In this document: piece by piece, positions 16,575-25,568 of the stretch
Layout of the letters: every line of letters begins with the position of its first letter
Numbering within the stretch: the stretch's first letter is position 1
Position numbers and translations under genes: made by a program
Notes under the pieces: model-generated
The model's input: only the letters and a program-made list of their open reading frames with translations
The model's database searches: none
What the model was told of the DNA's origin: nothing
From: Microbacterium limosum
Lineage (GTDB): Bacteria > Actinomycetota > Actinomycetes > Actinomycetales > Microbacteriaceae
NCBI RefSeq assembly: GCF_036324365.1
Contig: NZ_CP137080.1
Coordinates: 682,001 to 746,000 of the forward strand
Direction: 5' to 3'
Length of the DNA: 64,000 nucleotides

Positions 16575-17720
16575 CTACGCGCGGGGCGCGACGGCGGCCA
16601 CCGACGCGGCCACGGCGTCGGCGACGGCATCCAGCGGGGATTCCAGATCGCGGGGGAGCGTGAAGCGCACCGCCGTCTGGGCCACCGCGGGATCCGTGCC
16701 GATCGCCACGAGAACGTGCGAGGGCTCGTCGCTTCCGGCCGCGCACGCCGAGCCGCTGGAGGAGACCACGCCGCGTCGTTCGAGCTCCAGCAGCACCGCT
16801 TCGCCCGAGGTCCCGGCGAAGGTGAAGCTCGCCGTGCCCGGCAGGCGGTGCTCGGGGTGCCCCGTGAGGCGTGCCGAGGGGACCAGGCCGAGCACGCGCG
16901 CGATGAAGGCGTCCCGCAAGGCGGCGACCCGCGCGGCCCTCTGCTCGCGGTCGGTCTCCGCGGCCCGCAGGGCGGTCGCCAGCGCCACGGCGCCGGCGAC
17001 GCTCTCGGTGCCGCTGCGGCGGCCCCGCTCCTGCCCGCCGCCGTGCAGGAGCGGCTCGAGCGGCACGCGGCCCCTGACCGCCAGCGCTCCCGTGCCCTTC
17101 GGCGCGCCCAGCTTGTGGCCCGCGATCGAGATGGCATCGATGCCGAGGTCTGCGGCGGAGAGATCGAGCCAGCCGGCGGCCTGCACCGCATCGATGTGGA
17201 TCGGAACCGCGTGCGCACGGGCGACGGCGGCGAGGGCGGCGACATCCTGGACCGTGCCGATCTCGTTGTTCGCGTAGCCGATCGTCACGAGCGCTGTCAT
17301 CTCGCGCAGCGCCTCGTCGAGATCGCCCGGATCGATGAGGCCGTACCGGTCGACGGGCAGCTCTGTGACGACGAACCCGTGCACCCGCTGGAGATACCGC
17401 ACCGACTCCAGGACGGACTCGTGCTCGATCGGCGACGTCACGATATGTCCGGCGTCGCGTTGCAGCTGCGCCGCGATCGCGATCCCCTTGATCGCGAGGT
17501 TGTTCGACTCCGTCCCGCCCGAGGTGAAGACCACGTCGCCCCGACGCATCCCGAGCGCGCGGGAGACGACGCCGCGTGCGTCCGCGAGAGCGGCCGACGC
17601 GCGTTCGCCGACGGTGTGGTGGCTCGAGGGGTTGCCGAACTCGCTCGTGAGATACGGCATCATCGCCTCGAGCACATCCGGGCGCACGGGCGTCGTCGCC
17701 GCGTTGTCGAGGTAGAGCAT
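16575..17720 (-). CDS. Cysteine desulfurase (NifS/IscS-like), NAD operon
   Basis: A 381-residue PLP enzyme that takes sulfur from cysteine for Fe-S cluster assembly. The PLP lysine is Lys203 in ISIAGHKLGAPKG; FTSGGTESNNLAIKG is the PLP-phosphate region, SPIEHESVL the conserved His region, and SSGSACAAGSDEPSHVL carries the catalytic Cys in the NifS/IscS-type loop. AGAGGAA precedes the ATG. It is the last gene of nrtR-nadA-nadB-nadC, starting 7 bases after nadC, so it probably builds the 4Fe-4S cluster of NadA, as in several other bacteria with a nad-linked NifS. Confidence 0.93.
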   Translation of the reverse strand: MLYLDNAATTPVRPDVLEAMMPYLTSEFGNPSSHHTVGERASAALADARGVVSRALGMRRGDVVFTSGGTESNNLAIKGIAIAAQLQRDAGHIVTSPIEHESVLESVRYLQRVHGFVVTELPVDRYGLIDPGDLDEALREMTALVTIGYANNEIGTVQDVAALAAVARAHAVPIHIDAVQAAGWLDLSAADLGIDAISIAGHKLGAPKGTGALAVRGRVPLEPLLHGGGQERGRRSGTESVAGAVALATALRAAETDREQRAARVAALRDAFIARVLGLVPSARLTGHPEHRLPGTASFTFAGTSGEAVLLELERRGVVSSSGSACAAGSDEPSHVLVAIGTDPAVAQTAVRFTLPRDLESPLDAVADAVAASVAAVAPRA

Positions 17721-17727
17721 CGTTCCT

Positions 17728-18603
17728 CTAGTGTGCCGCCTGGAGCCCGGAGTCATCCAGTGAGATGTCCAGTCCGAGATCCAGCGACGGCGCCGAATGC
17801 GTCAGGGCGCCGACCGAGATGACGTCGACCCCCGTCTCGGCGATCCGCCGCACGGTGTCCAGTCGCACGCCGCCGCTGGCCTCGACCGTGGCGCGACCCG
17901 CGATGTGCTCGACTCCGCGGCGGAGGTCCTCCATCGTGAAGTTGTCGAGCATGATCGTGCCGACGCCGGCCGCGAGCACCGCGTCGATCTGGTCGAGTCG
18001 GTCGACCTCGACCTCGACGTGCGTCGTGTGCGGCAGACGCGCGATCGCGCCCTGCAGCGCGGCCGTGACCGAGAGCCCCCGGCCCGTCAGCACGGCGAGG
18101 TGGTTGTCCTTGACCAGGACGGCGTCCGAGAGGGAGTGCCGGTGGTTGTGCCCACCGCCGCTGACGACGGCATGGCGCTCGAAGGCGCGCAGGAGCGGTG
18201 TGGTCTTGCGCGTGTCGGCGATGCGCGCGCCCGTGTGGGCGACCTCGGCGACGTAGCGCGCGGTGAGCGTGGCGATGCCCGACATGCGCTGGACGAAGTT
18301 CAGCCCGATGCGCTCCGCCCGGAGGACCGCTCGCGCGGGACCCTCCACGACGGCGAGCGTCGCCCCCCGCTCGAAGCGCTCCCCGTCCTCGATCATCAGC
18401 ACGACGGCGATACGCGGATCGGTCAGGCGGAAGGCGGCCTCGAACACCTCGCCGCCGCTGAAGACCCCCGGCTCCCGGGCGACGAGCTCGGCCCGCGCGG
18501 AGGCCTCGAGCGGGATGAGCGCCTCTCCGGTCAGGTCTCCCCACGGGGCGTCCTCGTCGAGGGCGGCGGCGACGGTCCGGTCGATCTGGGTGCGGGTCAG
18601 CAT
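17728..18603 (-). CDS. nadC: Quinolinate phosphoribosyltransferase (carboxylating)
   Basis: A 291-residue enzyme that converts quinolinate and PRPP to nicotinate mononucleotide. It has the N-terminal LDEDAPWGDLTGEALIP motif, ERIGLNFVQRMSGIATLT, ADTRKTTPLLR with PRPP/quinolinate-binding Arg and Lys, VSGGGHNHR and VEVEVDRLDQ, and the barrel end VEASGGVRLDTV. The gene overlaps the end of nadB by 7 bases and follows nadA-nadB in pathway order. Length is typical of the family. Confidence 0.96.
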   Translation of the reverse strand: MLTRTQIDRTVAAALDEDAPWGDLTGEALIPLEASARAELVAREPGVFSGGEVFEAAFRLTDPRIAVVLMIEDGERFERGATLAVVEGPARAVLRAERIGLNFVQRMSGIATLTARYVAEVAHTGARIADTRKTTPLLRAFERHAVVSGGGHNHRHSLSDAVLVKDNHLAVLTGRGLSVTAALQGAIARLPHTTHVEVEVDRLDQIDAVLAAGVGTIMLDNFTMEDLRRGVEHIAGRATVEASGGVRLDTVRRIAETGVDVISVGALTHSAPSLDLGLDISLDDSGLQAAH

Positions 18604-20216
18604 GCGAGGGCTCCGGTCAGTGTGCGGGATGCCGCGGCATCCGGGGCGAGGCGGGGGGTGCCCGTCGGAGCCGCCTCGGGCGTGTCGATGCGGTGGTGTG
18701 CGCCGACCGACTCCGTCCGGGCGCGCGCCGCGCCGATCGTGGCCGCCGCGACGTCGAGCAGGTTCTCGTCCTCGAGCTCGTGCACCGACTGCGGCGTCCG
18801 TTCCTGCGCGCGCCAGCCGGCGACGAGGGCCGCGGCCGAGTTCAGCCCCGCGCCCGTGCGTTCGAGACCGGCGTGGTCCCACATCAGGCGCTGAAGCGCG
18901 GAGCGGCTGAACGGAACCGCGGCGTGCTCGACGATGCCGCCCACTTCTGCGGCGTGCACTGCCGCGGCGAGGGGAGCGCGGAGCGCGCGGGGACCGCGCC
19001 ACGGGGAGGACCCGGATGCCCCCGCCGATGCCAGCGCGGCGGCAGCGCGGGCGGCGAAGACGGCGCCCTCCAGGAGCGAGTTCGACGCCAGCCGGTTCGC
19101 GCCGTGCACGCCGGTGCGCGCGACCTCGCCCACGGCGTACAGGCCCGGCATGCTCGTGCGGCCGTCGAGGTCGGTGACGACCCCGCCCATGAGGTAGTGG
19201 GCGGCGGGGGTGACGGGGATCGGCTCGCGCGACCAGTCGAGCCCCCGCTCGCGCACGGCCGCATCGATCGTCGGGAATCGCTGCGCGAGGAACGCCTCGG
19301 CCGTCTCGGGTCCCGCCGCCCCGCCCCCGATCGCCGTCGCGTCCAGCCGAACGGGGCGACCGCCCTGCGCGGCCATGCGGGCAGCGATCGCCCGCGCGAC
19401 GACGTCGCGCGGGGCCAGCTCGGCGTCGGGGTGCACGTCGAGCATGAATCGGCGGCCCGAGTCGTCGACCAGCACACCCCCCTCGCCGCGAACCGCCTCG
19501 GAGACGAGGAAGGGCTCGCCGACCGCGAGCACGGTCGGATGGAACTGGACGAACTCGAGGTCGGCGACCTCGGCACCCGCCCGCAGGGCGGCCGCGATGC
19601 CGTCTCCCGTCGCCACGGCGGGGTTCGTCGTGCGGTTGTAGAGCTGCCCCGCGCCGCCGGTCGCGAGCACGACGGCGTCGGCGCTCAGGACGACGCGGTC
19701 CCGGCCGGCCTCGAGCAGCTCGACGCCGCGGACCGCCCCGTCCTCCACGATGAGATCGACGAGGAACGCGTGCTCGATGATCGCGATGCGCGCGTCGCGC
19801 ACGGCCGACACGAGGGCGCGCTCGATCTCGGTGCCCGTCGCATCGCCGCCGGCGTGCAGGATGCGGGGGTAGGAGTGCGCGGCCTCCAGGCCCCGCACGA
19901 GTTCTCCGCCGTCGTCGCGGTCGAACCCGACGCCGAGGGAGATCAGCTCGCGGATGCGCTCGGGCCCCTCCTCGGCGAGAACGCGCACGGCCGCGGGGTC
20001 GGAGAGCCCCGCGCCCGCGACGATCGTGTCGTGCACGTGGTCCTCGACCCGGTCGTCGGCGAACATCACCCCGGCGATGCCGCCCTGCGCGTAGCGGGTG
20101 TTCGCGTGCTCGAGTTCGTCCTTCGTGACGAGGGTGACGTCGACCCCCGCCCGCGCCGCGTGCAGCGCGGTCATCAGCCCCGCGATGCCGCTGCCGACGA
20201 CGACGGCGTGCGTCAC
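18597..20216 (-). CDS. nadB: L-aspartate oxidase
   Basis: A 539-residue FAD enzyme that oxidises aspartate to iminoaspartate. The FAD motif VVGSGIAGLMTALHAARAG is at the N-terminus; ANTRYAQGGIAG, ATGGAGQLYNRTTNP, FVQFHPTV, PAAHYLMGGVVTDLDGRT and GVHGANRLASNSLLEG are all conserved family stretches. The GTG at 20216 overlaps the nadA stop as GTGA. The product goes to NadA, encoded directly upstream. Nothing unusual is visible. Confidence 0.96.
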   Translation of the reverse strand: MTHAVVVGSGIAGLMTALHAARAGVDVTLVTKDELEHANTRYAQGGIAGVMFADDRVEDHVHDTIVAGAGLSDPAAVRVLAEEGPERIRELISLGVGFDRDDGGELVRGLEAAHSYPRILHAGGDATGTEIERALVSAVRDARIAIIEHAFLVDLIVEDGAVRGVELLEAGRDRVVLSADAVVLATGGAGQLYNRTTNPAVATGDGIAAALRAGAEVADLEFVQFHPTVLAVGEPFLVSEAVRGEGGVLVDDSGRRFMLDVHPDAELAPRDVVARAIAARMAAQGGRPVRLDATAIGGGAAGPETAEAFLAQRFPTIDAAVRERGLDWSREPIPVTPAAHYLMGGVVTDLDGRTSMPGLYAVGEVARTGVHGANRLASNSLLEGAVFAARAAAALASAGASGSSPWRGPRALRAPLAAAVHAAEVGGIVEHAAVPFSRSALQRLMWDHAGLERTGAGLNSAAALVAGWRAQERTPQSVHELEDENLLDVAAATIGAARARTESVGAHHRIDTPEAAPTGTPRLAPDAAASRTLTGALAC

Positions 20217-21544
20217 GGCGCGACCTGAGGGGATGGCCGTGCCGACAGCATCCGCTCGAGGGCCACGCGGGCGGGGTCGGCCACATCCGCCGGGACCGTG
20301 ATGCGGTTGCGCACCTCGCCCGCGACGAGGCCCTCGAGCACCCACGCGAGGTAGCCGGGGTGGATCCGGTACATCGTCGAGCACGGGCAGACGACGGGGT
20401 CGAGGCAGAAGATGGTGTGCTGGGGATGCTCGGCGGCCAGACGCTGCACGAGGTTGATCTCCGTGCCGATCGCGAAGGTCGTCGGCTCGGTCGCGGCCTG
20501 GATGGCCTTGCGGATGTAGTCGGTCGACCCCGCCTCGTCCGCGGCGTCGACGACGTCCATCGGGCATTCGGGGTGCACGATCACCCGCACGCCGGGGTGC
20601 TCGAGGCGAGCCCTGTCGATCTGGTCGACGCTGAAACGGCGATGCACGCTGCAGAAGCCGTGCCACAGGATGACGCGGGCGTCCTCGAGCGCCGCGTCGT
20701 CGTTGCCGCCCATCGGGCGCCGCGGGTTCCACAGCGGCATCCGATCGAGCGGCACGCCCATCGCCTTGGCGGTGTTGCGACCGAGGTGCTGGTCGGGGAA
20801 GAAGAGCACGCGGCGGCCGCGCGCGAACGCCCACTCCAGCACGGTCCGGGCGTTCGAGGACGTGCAGACGATGCCGCCGTGGCGACCGACGAAGCCCTTG
20901 ATCGCGGCGGAGGAGTTCATGTACGTCACCGGCACGACGGGGACGAGGCCCTCGGCATCCGCCCGGTCCATCGGCCCGTACAGCTCCTCGAGCTGCTCCC
21001 AGCACTCCTCGACCTGGTCGATGTCGGCCATGTCGGCCATCGAGCAGCCGGCCGCGAGGTTGGGGAGGATGACCGCCTGGTCGGGACCGGAGAGGAGGTC
21101 TGCCGTCTCGGCCATGAAGTGCACGCCGCAGAAGACGATCGCCTCGGCCTCCGGGTGGGCCTTCGCGGCGCCGGCGAGCTGGAAGGAGTCGCCCACGTAG
21201 TCGGCGTGCGCGACGACCTCTTCCCGCTGGTAGAAGTGGCCCAGCACGACGACGCGGTCGCCGAGCGCGTGCTTGGCGGCGATGATACGTGCGTGCAGCT
21301 CCTCCTCGCTCGCCTCGCGGTACTCCCGGGGCAGCTCGCCCTGGCGCGGGGAGCCCGTGGGGATGACATCGCCCATGGAGGACCCGGGGCCGTAGCCGGG
21401 CCGGGAGTCGAAGTCCCAGGGGCCCGCGGCGAGATCGGTCGTGCAGGTCTGCGAGAGTGATGAACCGGTGACGATGGCCTGGATCTCGTGGTCGACCGAT
21501 GCATCGATCGGGCGAGGCTGCAGGGTGAGGGGCGTGGCGGGCAT
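20213..21544 (-). CDS. nadA: Quinolinate synthase A
   Basis: A 443-residue 4Fe-4S enzyme that condenses iminoaspartate with dihydroxyacetone phosphate to quinolinate. Cluster-ligand cysteines lie in EAIVFCGVHFMAETADLL, HPECPMDVVDAADEAGST and LDPVVCPCSTMYRI; VVLGHFYQREEVV and YMNSSAAIKGFVGRHGGI are substrate-binding stretches. The first ~75 residues extend beyond the short E. coli form, as is usual in actinobacteria. It starts two bases after the stop of the NrtR-like gene, at the head of the biosynthetic genes. Confidence 0.96.
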   Translation of the reverse strand: MPATPLTLQPRPIDASVDHEIQAIVTGSSLSQTCTTDLAAGPWDFDSRPGYGPGSSMGDVIPTGSPRQGELPREYREASEEELHARIIAAKHALGDRVVVLGHFYQREEVVAHADYVGDSFQLAGAAKAHPEAEAIVFCGVHFMAETADLLSGPDQAVILPNLAAGCSMADMADIDQVEECWEQLEELYGPMDRADAEGLVPVVPVTYMNSSAAIKGFVGRHGGIVCTSSNARTVLEWAFARGRRVLFFPDQHLGRNTAKAMGVPLDRMPLWNPRRPMGGNDDAALEDARVILWHGFCSVHRRFSVDQIDRARLEHPGVRVIVHPECPMDVVDAADEAGSTDYIRKAIQAATEPTTFAIGTEINLVQRLAAEHPQHTIFCLDPVVCPCSTMYRIHPGYLAWVLEGLVAGEVRNRITVPADVADPARVALERMLSARPSPQVAP

Positions 21545-21546
21545 GA

Positions 21547-22335
21547 CTACCTCGATTCAGCGGATGCCGCGGGCTGTACGAGCCGCGCGAGGGGACCCCG
21601 GTCGGCGAGTTCGACATCCTGGTTGTAGCGGTACAGACGCGCCGGGCGATGGCTGCCCGTGCGGAACGATTCGGTGGGGATGAGGGTGCCGGACCCCTCG
21701 ACCTGGCGGCGGAAGTTGGCCGGGTCGAGGCGACGGCCGAGGATCGCCTCGTACGCCTCCCGGAGATCGGCGAGCGTGAACTCGTCGGGCAGCAGACCGT
21801 GCGCGATGCGGCTGTAGCCCACCTTGTTGCGCAGGCGCCACAGGGCGTAGTCGACGATCGTGTTGTGGTCGAAGGCGAGTTCGGGGAGCTCCGCGGCCGC
21901 GAACCACTCGACGTTCTCGGGTGCGTCGCCGTCGGCGGCGTGCGCCGCGACCTGCGCGTCCACCTCGTCGGCGCGAAGGAGCGCCCAGTAGACGATCGAC
22001 ACGACCCGAGTAGGGGAGCGATCGACGTCGCCGAAGGCGTAGAGCTGCTCGAGATAGCTGGGCGTGAGGCCCGTCGTCTCGGCGAGGGTGCGGGAGGCGG
22101 TGGCATCCAGGCCCTCCCGCGCGTCGAGCCACCCGCCGGGGAGCGCCCAGAGGCCCTCGAACGGATCGCGCGTGCGGCGGACGAGGGGCAGCACGATGGC
22201 GGGCCGGTCCTGTTCGGGATGACGTCGCAGCGTGAAGATCACGGTCGACACGGCGACGCGCGCCTGCTCCTCGTCGGCGGCGTGGGCGCCGTCGGCGAGG
22301 GGGGCGAGTGAGGGGTTCGTGGTTCGTGTCGTCAT
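21547..22335 (-). CDS. nrtR: NrtR-like Nudix-related transcriptional regulator of NAD synthesis
   Basis: A 262-residue protein with a Nudix domain (~residues 27-155) and a C-terminal winged-helix region (~170-245; FTLADLREAYEAILGRRL, NFRRQVEGSGTL). The Nudix box at residues 68-90 is degenerate: the catalytic REUxEE core reads RTLAET, so two Glu positions are Thr and hydrolase activity is unlikely. This is typical of NrtR, which senses ADP-ribose and represses NAD genes. It is the first gene of the operon with nadA two bases after it. The ATG at 22335 has AAAGG upstream. An imperfect palindrome lies in its promoter. Confidence 0.85.
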   Translation of the reverse strand: MTTRTTNPSLAPLADGAHAADEEQARVAVSTVIFTLRRHPEQDRPAIVLPLVRRTRDPFEGLWALPGGWLDAREGLDATASRTLAETTGLTPSYLEQLYAFGDVDRSPTRVVSIVYWALLRADEVDAQVAAHAADGDAPENVEWFAAAELPELAFDHNTIVDYALWRLRNKVGYSRIAHGLLPDEFTLADLREAYEAILGRRLDPANFRRQVEGSGTLIPTESFRTGSHRPARLYRYNQDVELADRGPLARLVQPAASAESR

Positions 22336-22355
22336 GACCTTTACTTCCACGGATC

Positions 22356-22374
22356 ATATTAGTGTCACCGTGAC
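22356..22374 (-). promoter_or_regulatory. Putative nad operon promoter and NrtR operator
   Basis: On the minus strand a TAATAT -10 element (22356-22361) lies 20 bases before the NrtR start. A perfect 11-bp palindrome, GTCAC-C-GTGAC (22364-22374), sits where the -10/-35 spacer would be, a natural place for autoregulation. That NrtR binds it is inference. Confidence 0.45.
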
Positions 22375-22441
22375 CTCAAGGGCAACCGGGCCGGGCCGCG
22401 CCGCGCCGCGCGCATGCCGTGTGTTCCCAGGCGGGGCGACG

Positions 22442-22447
22442 TAGGCT
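22442..22447 (+). promoter_or_regulatory. -10 element TAGGCT for the MarP-like gene
   Basis: TAGGCT lies 28 bases before the GTG at 22476. Unlike many genes here, this one has a leader with GAGGAGGAG. Confidence 0.45.
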
Positions 22448-22475
22448 TCCCGCGAGATCTTTGCGAGGAGGAGAC

Positions 22476-23648
22476 GTGCTCGTCGTCGACATCGTGCTGA
22501 TCGCGGCACTCATCCTCGCGCTCATCATCGGCATCCAGCGCGGCCTCTTCGCGAGCCTCGGCACCCTCGTGGGTCTTGCGGGCGGAGGCGTCGCCGCCTT
22601 CTGGCTCGTGCCGATCGTCAACAACGCCGTCCCCTGGCCCCAGTGGCGCGGGCTGATCGTGCTCGTCGTCGCCGTGCTGCTGCTCGCGGTGGGTGCCGGC
22701 ATCGGCGGCGGGATCGGGATGGCGGTGCGGCGCGGGGCCGACCGCATCAAGCTCAAGGGAATCGAGCGGCTTCTCGGCGGGGCCGTGAGCGTCGTCGTCG
22801 CCGCGCTGGCGATCTCGCTCGCGGGGCAGAGCATCTCGGCGACCGGGATGCCGGTGGTCTCGCAGGCGCTCGCGTCCTCGCAGGTGCTGCGCACGATCGA
22901 GCAGCTGACGCCCCGTCCGGTGCAGTCCACCCTCGCCCAGCTGCGCGGGACCGTGCTCGATGAGGGCCTGCCGACGCTCGGCACGCTGCTGGACGGTGCC
23001 GTCTCGCCCGGGGCGCCCGACGTCTCGCTCGACGACCCCGCGCTGACCACCGCCGCGCAATCCGTCGGTCGTGTGTCGGGCGTGGCGTACGCGTGCGGCA
23101 CGAGCGCGACCGGGTCCGGATTCGTCATCGCACCCGACCGGGTCGTGACGAACGCGCACGTCGTCGCGGGCGTCGAGACGCCCGTCGTGGAACTGCCGGG
23201 AGAGGCGGCGCGCGAGGGTCGGATCGTCTACTTCGACCCCGTCGACGACCTCGCGGTGATCGCGGTCACCGGCCTCGGCGCGGACCCCCTCCCGGTCGTG
23301 CCCACCCTCGGCGCAGGCGCATCGGCGGTCGTGCAGGGATACCCGTACGGCGGACCCTTCGAGATGGTCGGCGCCGAAGTGATCTCCGTCGGCGCCGCCG
23401 CCGTACCCGACATCTACGACTCCTCGGCGGCCCAGCGCGAGGTGTACGCGCTTGCCACGACGGTGCGGCCCGGCAACTCCGGGGGGCCCCTGCTGACCCC
23501 CGCGGGCGAGGTCGCGGGGGTGGTGTTCGCGCGCGCCGAGAACGACGACGACCTCGGATACGCGATGACGACGATCGAGCTCGGCCCCGTGCTCGCGCAG
23601 GCCGAGGCGCTCGACGCCGCCGTGTCCTCGGGCAGCTGCACCGGCTGA
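22476..23648 (+). CDS. MarP-like membrane-anchored serine protease (CvpA + trypsin-like)
   Basis: A 390-residue protein. Residues ~1-120 form four membrane helices of the CvpA type (VLIAALILALIIGIQRGLF onward). Residues ~195-385 are a trypsin-like periplasmic protease with His228 in VVTNAHVVAG, Asp257/258 in FDPVDDLAVI and Ser335 in VRPGNSGGPLL. Cys207 and a Cys three residues from the end match the regulatory disulfide known in mycobacterial MarP (Rv3671c), an acid-resistance and oxidative-stress protease. The GTG at 22476 has a strong GAGGAGGAG site. It diverges from the NAD operon. Confidence 0.93.
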   Translation: MLVVDIVLIAALILALIIGIQRGLFASLGTLVGLAGGGVAAFWLVPIVNNAVPWPQWRGLIVLVVAVLLLAVGAGIGGGIGMAVRRGADRIKLKGIERLLGGAVSVVVAALAISLAGQSISATGMPVVSQALASSQVLRTIEQLTPRPVQSTLAQLRGTVLDEGLPTLGTLLDGAVSPGAPDVSLDDPALTTAAQSVGRVSGVAYACGTSATGSGFVIAPDRVVTNAHVVAGVETPVVELPGEAAREGRIVYFDPVDDLAVIAVTGLGADPLPVVPTLGAGASAVVQGYPYGGPFEMVGAEVISVGAAAVPDIYDSSAAQREVYALATTVRPGNSGGPLLTPAGEVAGVVFARAENDDDLGYAMTTIELGPVLAQAEALDAAVSSGSCTG

Positions 23649-23694
23649 CCCGCGGCATCCGGCGTTTCGGGGGGTGTGGTCCGCCGCCGCCGCG

Positions 23695-23722
23695 CGTATG
23701 CTGACCGCCACAACCGCATACG
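23695..23722 (+). promoter_or_regulatory. Promoter with inverted repeat upstream of the glycine riboswitch
   Basis: TATGCT (23697-23702) is a good -10 element. It overlaps one arm of a 7-bp inverted repeat, CGTATGC...GCATACG, with 14 bases between arms. The repeat covers the probable transcription start and could bind a repressor in addition to riboswitch control. Confidence 0.45.
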
Positions 23723-23732
23723 GCCTCACCTC

Positions 23733-23923
23733 GAGCGGGAGAGCCCCGGAGCCGCCACGGTCCGGGCACCGAAGGAGCAAGCCTCCCCGCCAATCTCTCA
23801 GGTACGCGTACCGCCCGAGTCGGCCACTCTGAAAAGCGATCGTCCCTCGAGGCGGTCCGCCGACGGTGAAAGCCCCGCGCCCGTGCGCCGGGCGAAGCTC
23901 TCAGGCCCATGACAGAGGGGGAG
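23733..23923 (+). ncRNA. Tandem glycine riboswitch (gcvT RNA)
   Basis: Two glycine aptamers in tandem. Aptamer 1 (~23734-23815) shows GCGGGAGAGCCCC, CACCGAAGGAGCAA and CAATCTCTCAGG. Aptamer 2 (~23824-23923) shows CACTCTGAAAAGC, CGACGGTGAAAGCC, GGGCGAAGCTCTCAGG and the closing GACAGAGGGGGAG. These are the conserved joining elements of the gcvT RNA class, which binds glycine and activates cleavage-system genes. The start of gcvT is ~50 bases downstream, and a -10 element lies ~30 bases upstream. Confidence 0.93.
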
Positions 23924-23973
23924 TTCACCGGATGCCGCTCGGCACCCGGCCCGCACGACACCGGGAGAGCTCC

Positions 23974-25188
23974 ATGCCAGACCCCGTCGACCCCGTGGCT
24001 CCGGCGCCGCGCGCGTCCGCCCTCGCAGCCGTCCACAAGGCCCTCGGGGCCTCCTTCACGGACTTCGGCGGATGGCTCATGCCCGTGCGCTACACGTCCG
24101 ACCTGGCCGAGCACCACGCCGTGCGCCGGGCCGCCGGCCTCTTCGACATCTCGCACATGGCCGAGTTCGTCGTCACGGGGCCGGATGCCGCGCCGTTCCT
24201 CGACCACGCCCTCGCGGGCCCCCTCGCGACGCTCGCCGTGGGGCGGGCGAAGTACACGTTGCTGCTGAACGAGGGCGGCGGCATCCTCGACGACCTGATC
24301 GTCTACCGCCTCGCGGCCGATCGCTACCTCGTCATCGCGAACGCCGGCAACCGCACCGTCGTCGCCGAAGCCCTCGAGGATCGGGCGCAGCGGTGGCCGA
24401 TCGTCGCGACGCTCGCGGGCGGCGACCGTCCGGCGGGGGGGTCGTTCGCGCTCGTGCGGGGTTCGCGGCCGGTGCGGGTCGATGACGTCTCGGACTCCTA
24501 CGCCCTGCTCGCGCTGCAGGGCCCGCGGTCTTCGCAGATCCTCTCCGCCGTTCGCGGGCTCGAGGCGACCGGCGCCGATCCGGCCGCGCTGTCGTCGTAC
24601 GCGTGGGCCGAGGCCTCCTTCGACGGCGTGCCGGTGCTCGTGCTGCGAACGGGCTACACCGGCGAGGACGGCTACGAGCTGCTGCTGCCCGCGGATCGGG
24701 CCGCGGGGCTGTGGGCCGCGCTGCAGGAGGCCGGTGAGGGGCTCGGGCTCATCCCGGCGGGCCTCGCCGCGCGCGACACGCTGCGCCTCGAGGCGGGTAT
24801 GCCCCTCTACGGGCACGAGCTGTCCGCCGACGTGCGCCCCGATCAGGTGGGGCTCGCGCGCGTCGTCGGGTCGGGCGCGTCCGGCCCGCCCGGATTCGTG
24901 GGCGGCGACGCCCTCGCCCGGCCGCGGGACGCCGGGGCGCCCGTGCTCGTCGGGCTCGTCTCCGAGGGGCGCCGCGCGGCGCGGTCGGGATACCCCGTGC
25001 GGCTCGGCGACAGCGTGGTGGGAAACGTGACGAGCGGCGCCCTCAGCCCCACCCTCGGCCACCCCATCGCCATGGCGTTCGTGCGGCCCGACCTCGCCGC
25101 GCCGGGAGCCGCGCTCGACCTCGACGTGCGCGGCACGCGCATCCCCGCCACCGTCACCGCCCTGCCCTTCTACCGGAGGAAGAAATGA
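23974..25188 (+). CDS. gcvT: Glycine cleavage system T protein (aminomethyltransferase)
   Basis: A 404-residue tetrahydrofolate-dependent aminomethyltransferase, first gene of the riboswitch-controlled operon. Conserved stretches are [32 protein letters not shown], the [16 protein letters not shown] folate region, [15 protein letters not shown] and [14 protein letters not shown]. The ATG at 23974 has GGGAGAG upstream and leaves about 30 N-terminal residues before the first conserved block, slightly more than in E. coli. Its stop overlaps the gcvH start (ATGA). Confidence 0.96.
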   Translation: MPDPVDPVAPAPRASALAAVHKALGASFTDFGGWLMPVRYTSDLAEHHAVRRAAGLFDISHMAEFVVTGPDAAPFLDHALAGPLATLAVGRAKYTLLLNEGGGILDDLIVYRLAADRYLVIANAGNRTVVAEALEDRAQRWPIVATLAGGDRPAGGSFALVRGSRPVRVDDVSDSYALLALQGPRSSQILSAVRGLEATGADPAALSSYAWAEASFDGVPVLVLRTGYTGEDGYELLLPADRAAGLWAALQEAGEGLGLIPAGLAARDTLRLEAGMPLYGHELSADVRPDQVGLARVVGSGASGPPGFVGGDALARPRDAGAPVLVGLVSEGRRAARSGYPVRLGDSVVGNVTSGALSPTLGHPIAMAFVRPDLAAPGAALDLDVRGTRIPATVTALPFYRRKK

Positions 25189-25568
25189 CCGACCTGACCA
25201 GCCTGAAGTACACCGCCGAGCACGAGTGGATCGCCCTCGACGGCGATATCGCCACCGTCGGGATCACCGATTTCGCCGCCGACAAGCTCGGCGATGTCGT
25301 CTTCGTCGACCTGCCCCCCGTCGGCTCGCCCGTCCTGGCCGGCGAGGTCTGCGGCGAGATCGAGTCCACGAAGTCGGTCGGCGAGCTCTACGCGCCCCTC
25401 ACCGGCGAGGTCGTGGCCGTCAACGAGGCCGTCGTCGACGACCCGTCCCTGGTCAACTCGTCGCCGTTCGACGACGGCTGGCTGCTGAAGATCCGGGTGG
25501 ATGCCCCGGCATCCGCCGACCTGCTCGACCGTCAGGCGTACCTCGGCCTCACGGGGGCCGCGCGGTGA
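25185..25568 (+). CDS. gcvH: Glycine cleavage system H protein
   Basis: A 127-residue lipoyl carrier. The lipoylation site is Lys63 in [36 protein letters not shown] and [16 protein letters not shown] precede it, and [15 protein letters not shown] follows. It shuttles the aminomethyl group between P, T and dihydrolipoyl dehydrogenase. It overlaps gcvT by 4 bases and gcvP by 4 bases (GTGA), ensuring coupled translation. Confidence 0.97.
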   Translation: MTDLTSLKYTAEHEWIALDGDIATVGITDFAADKLGDVVFVDLPPVGSPVLAGEVCGEIESTKSVGELYAPLTGEVVAVNEAVVDDPSLVNSSPFDDGWLLKIRVDAPASADLLDRQAYLGLTGAAR

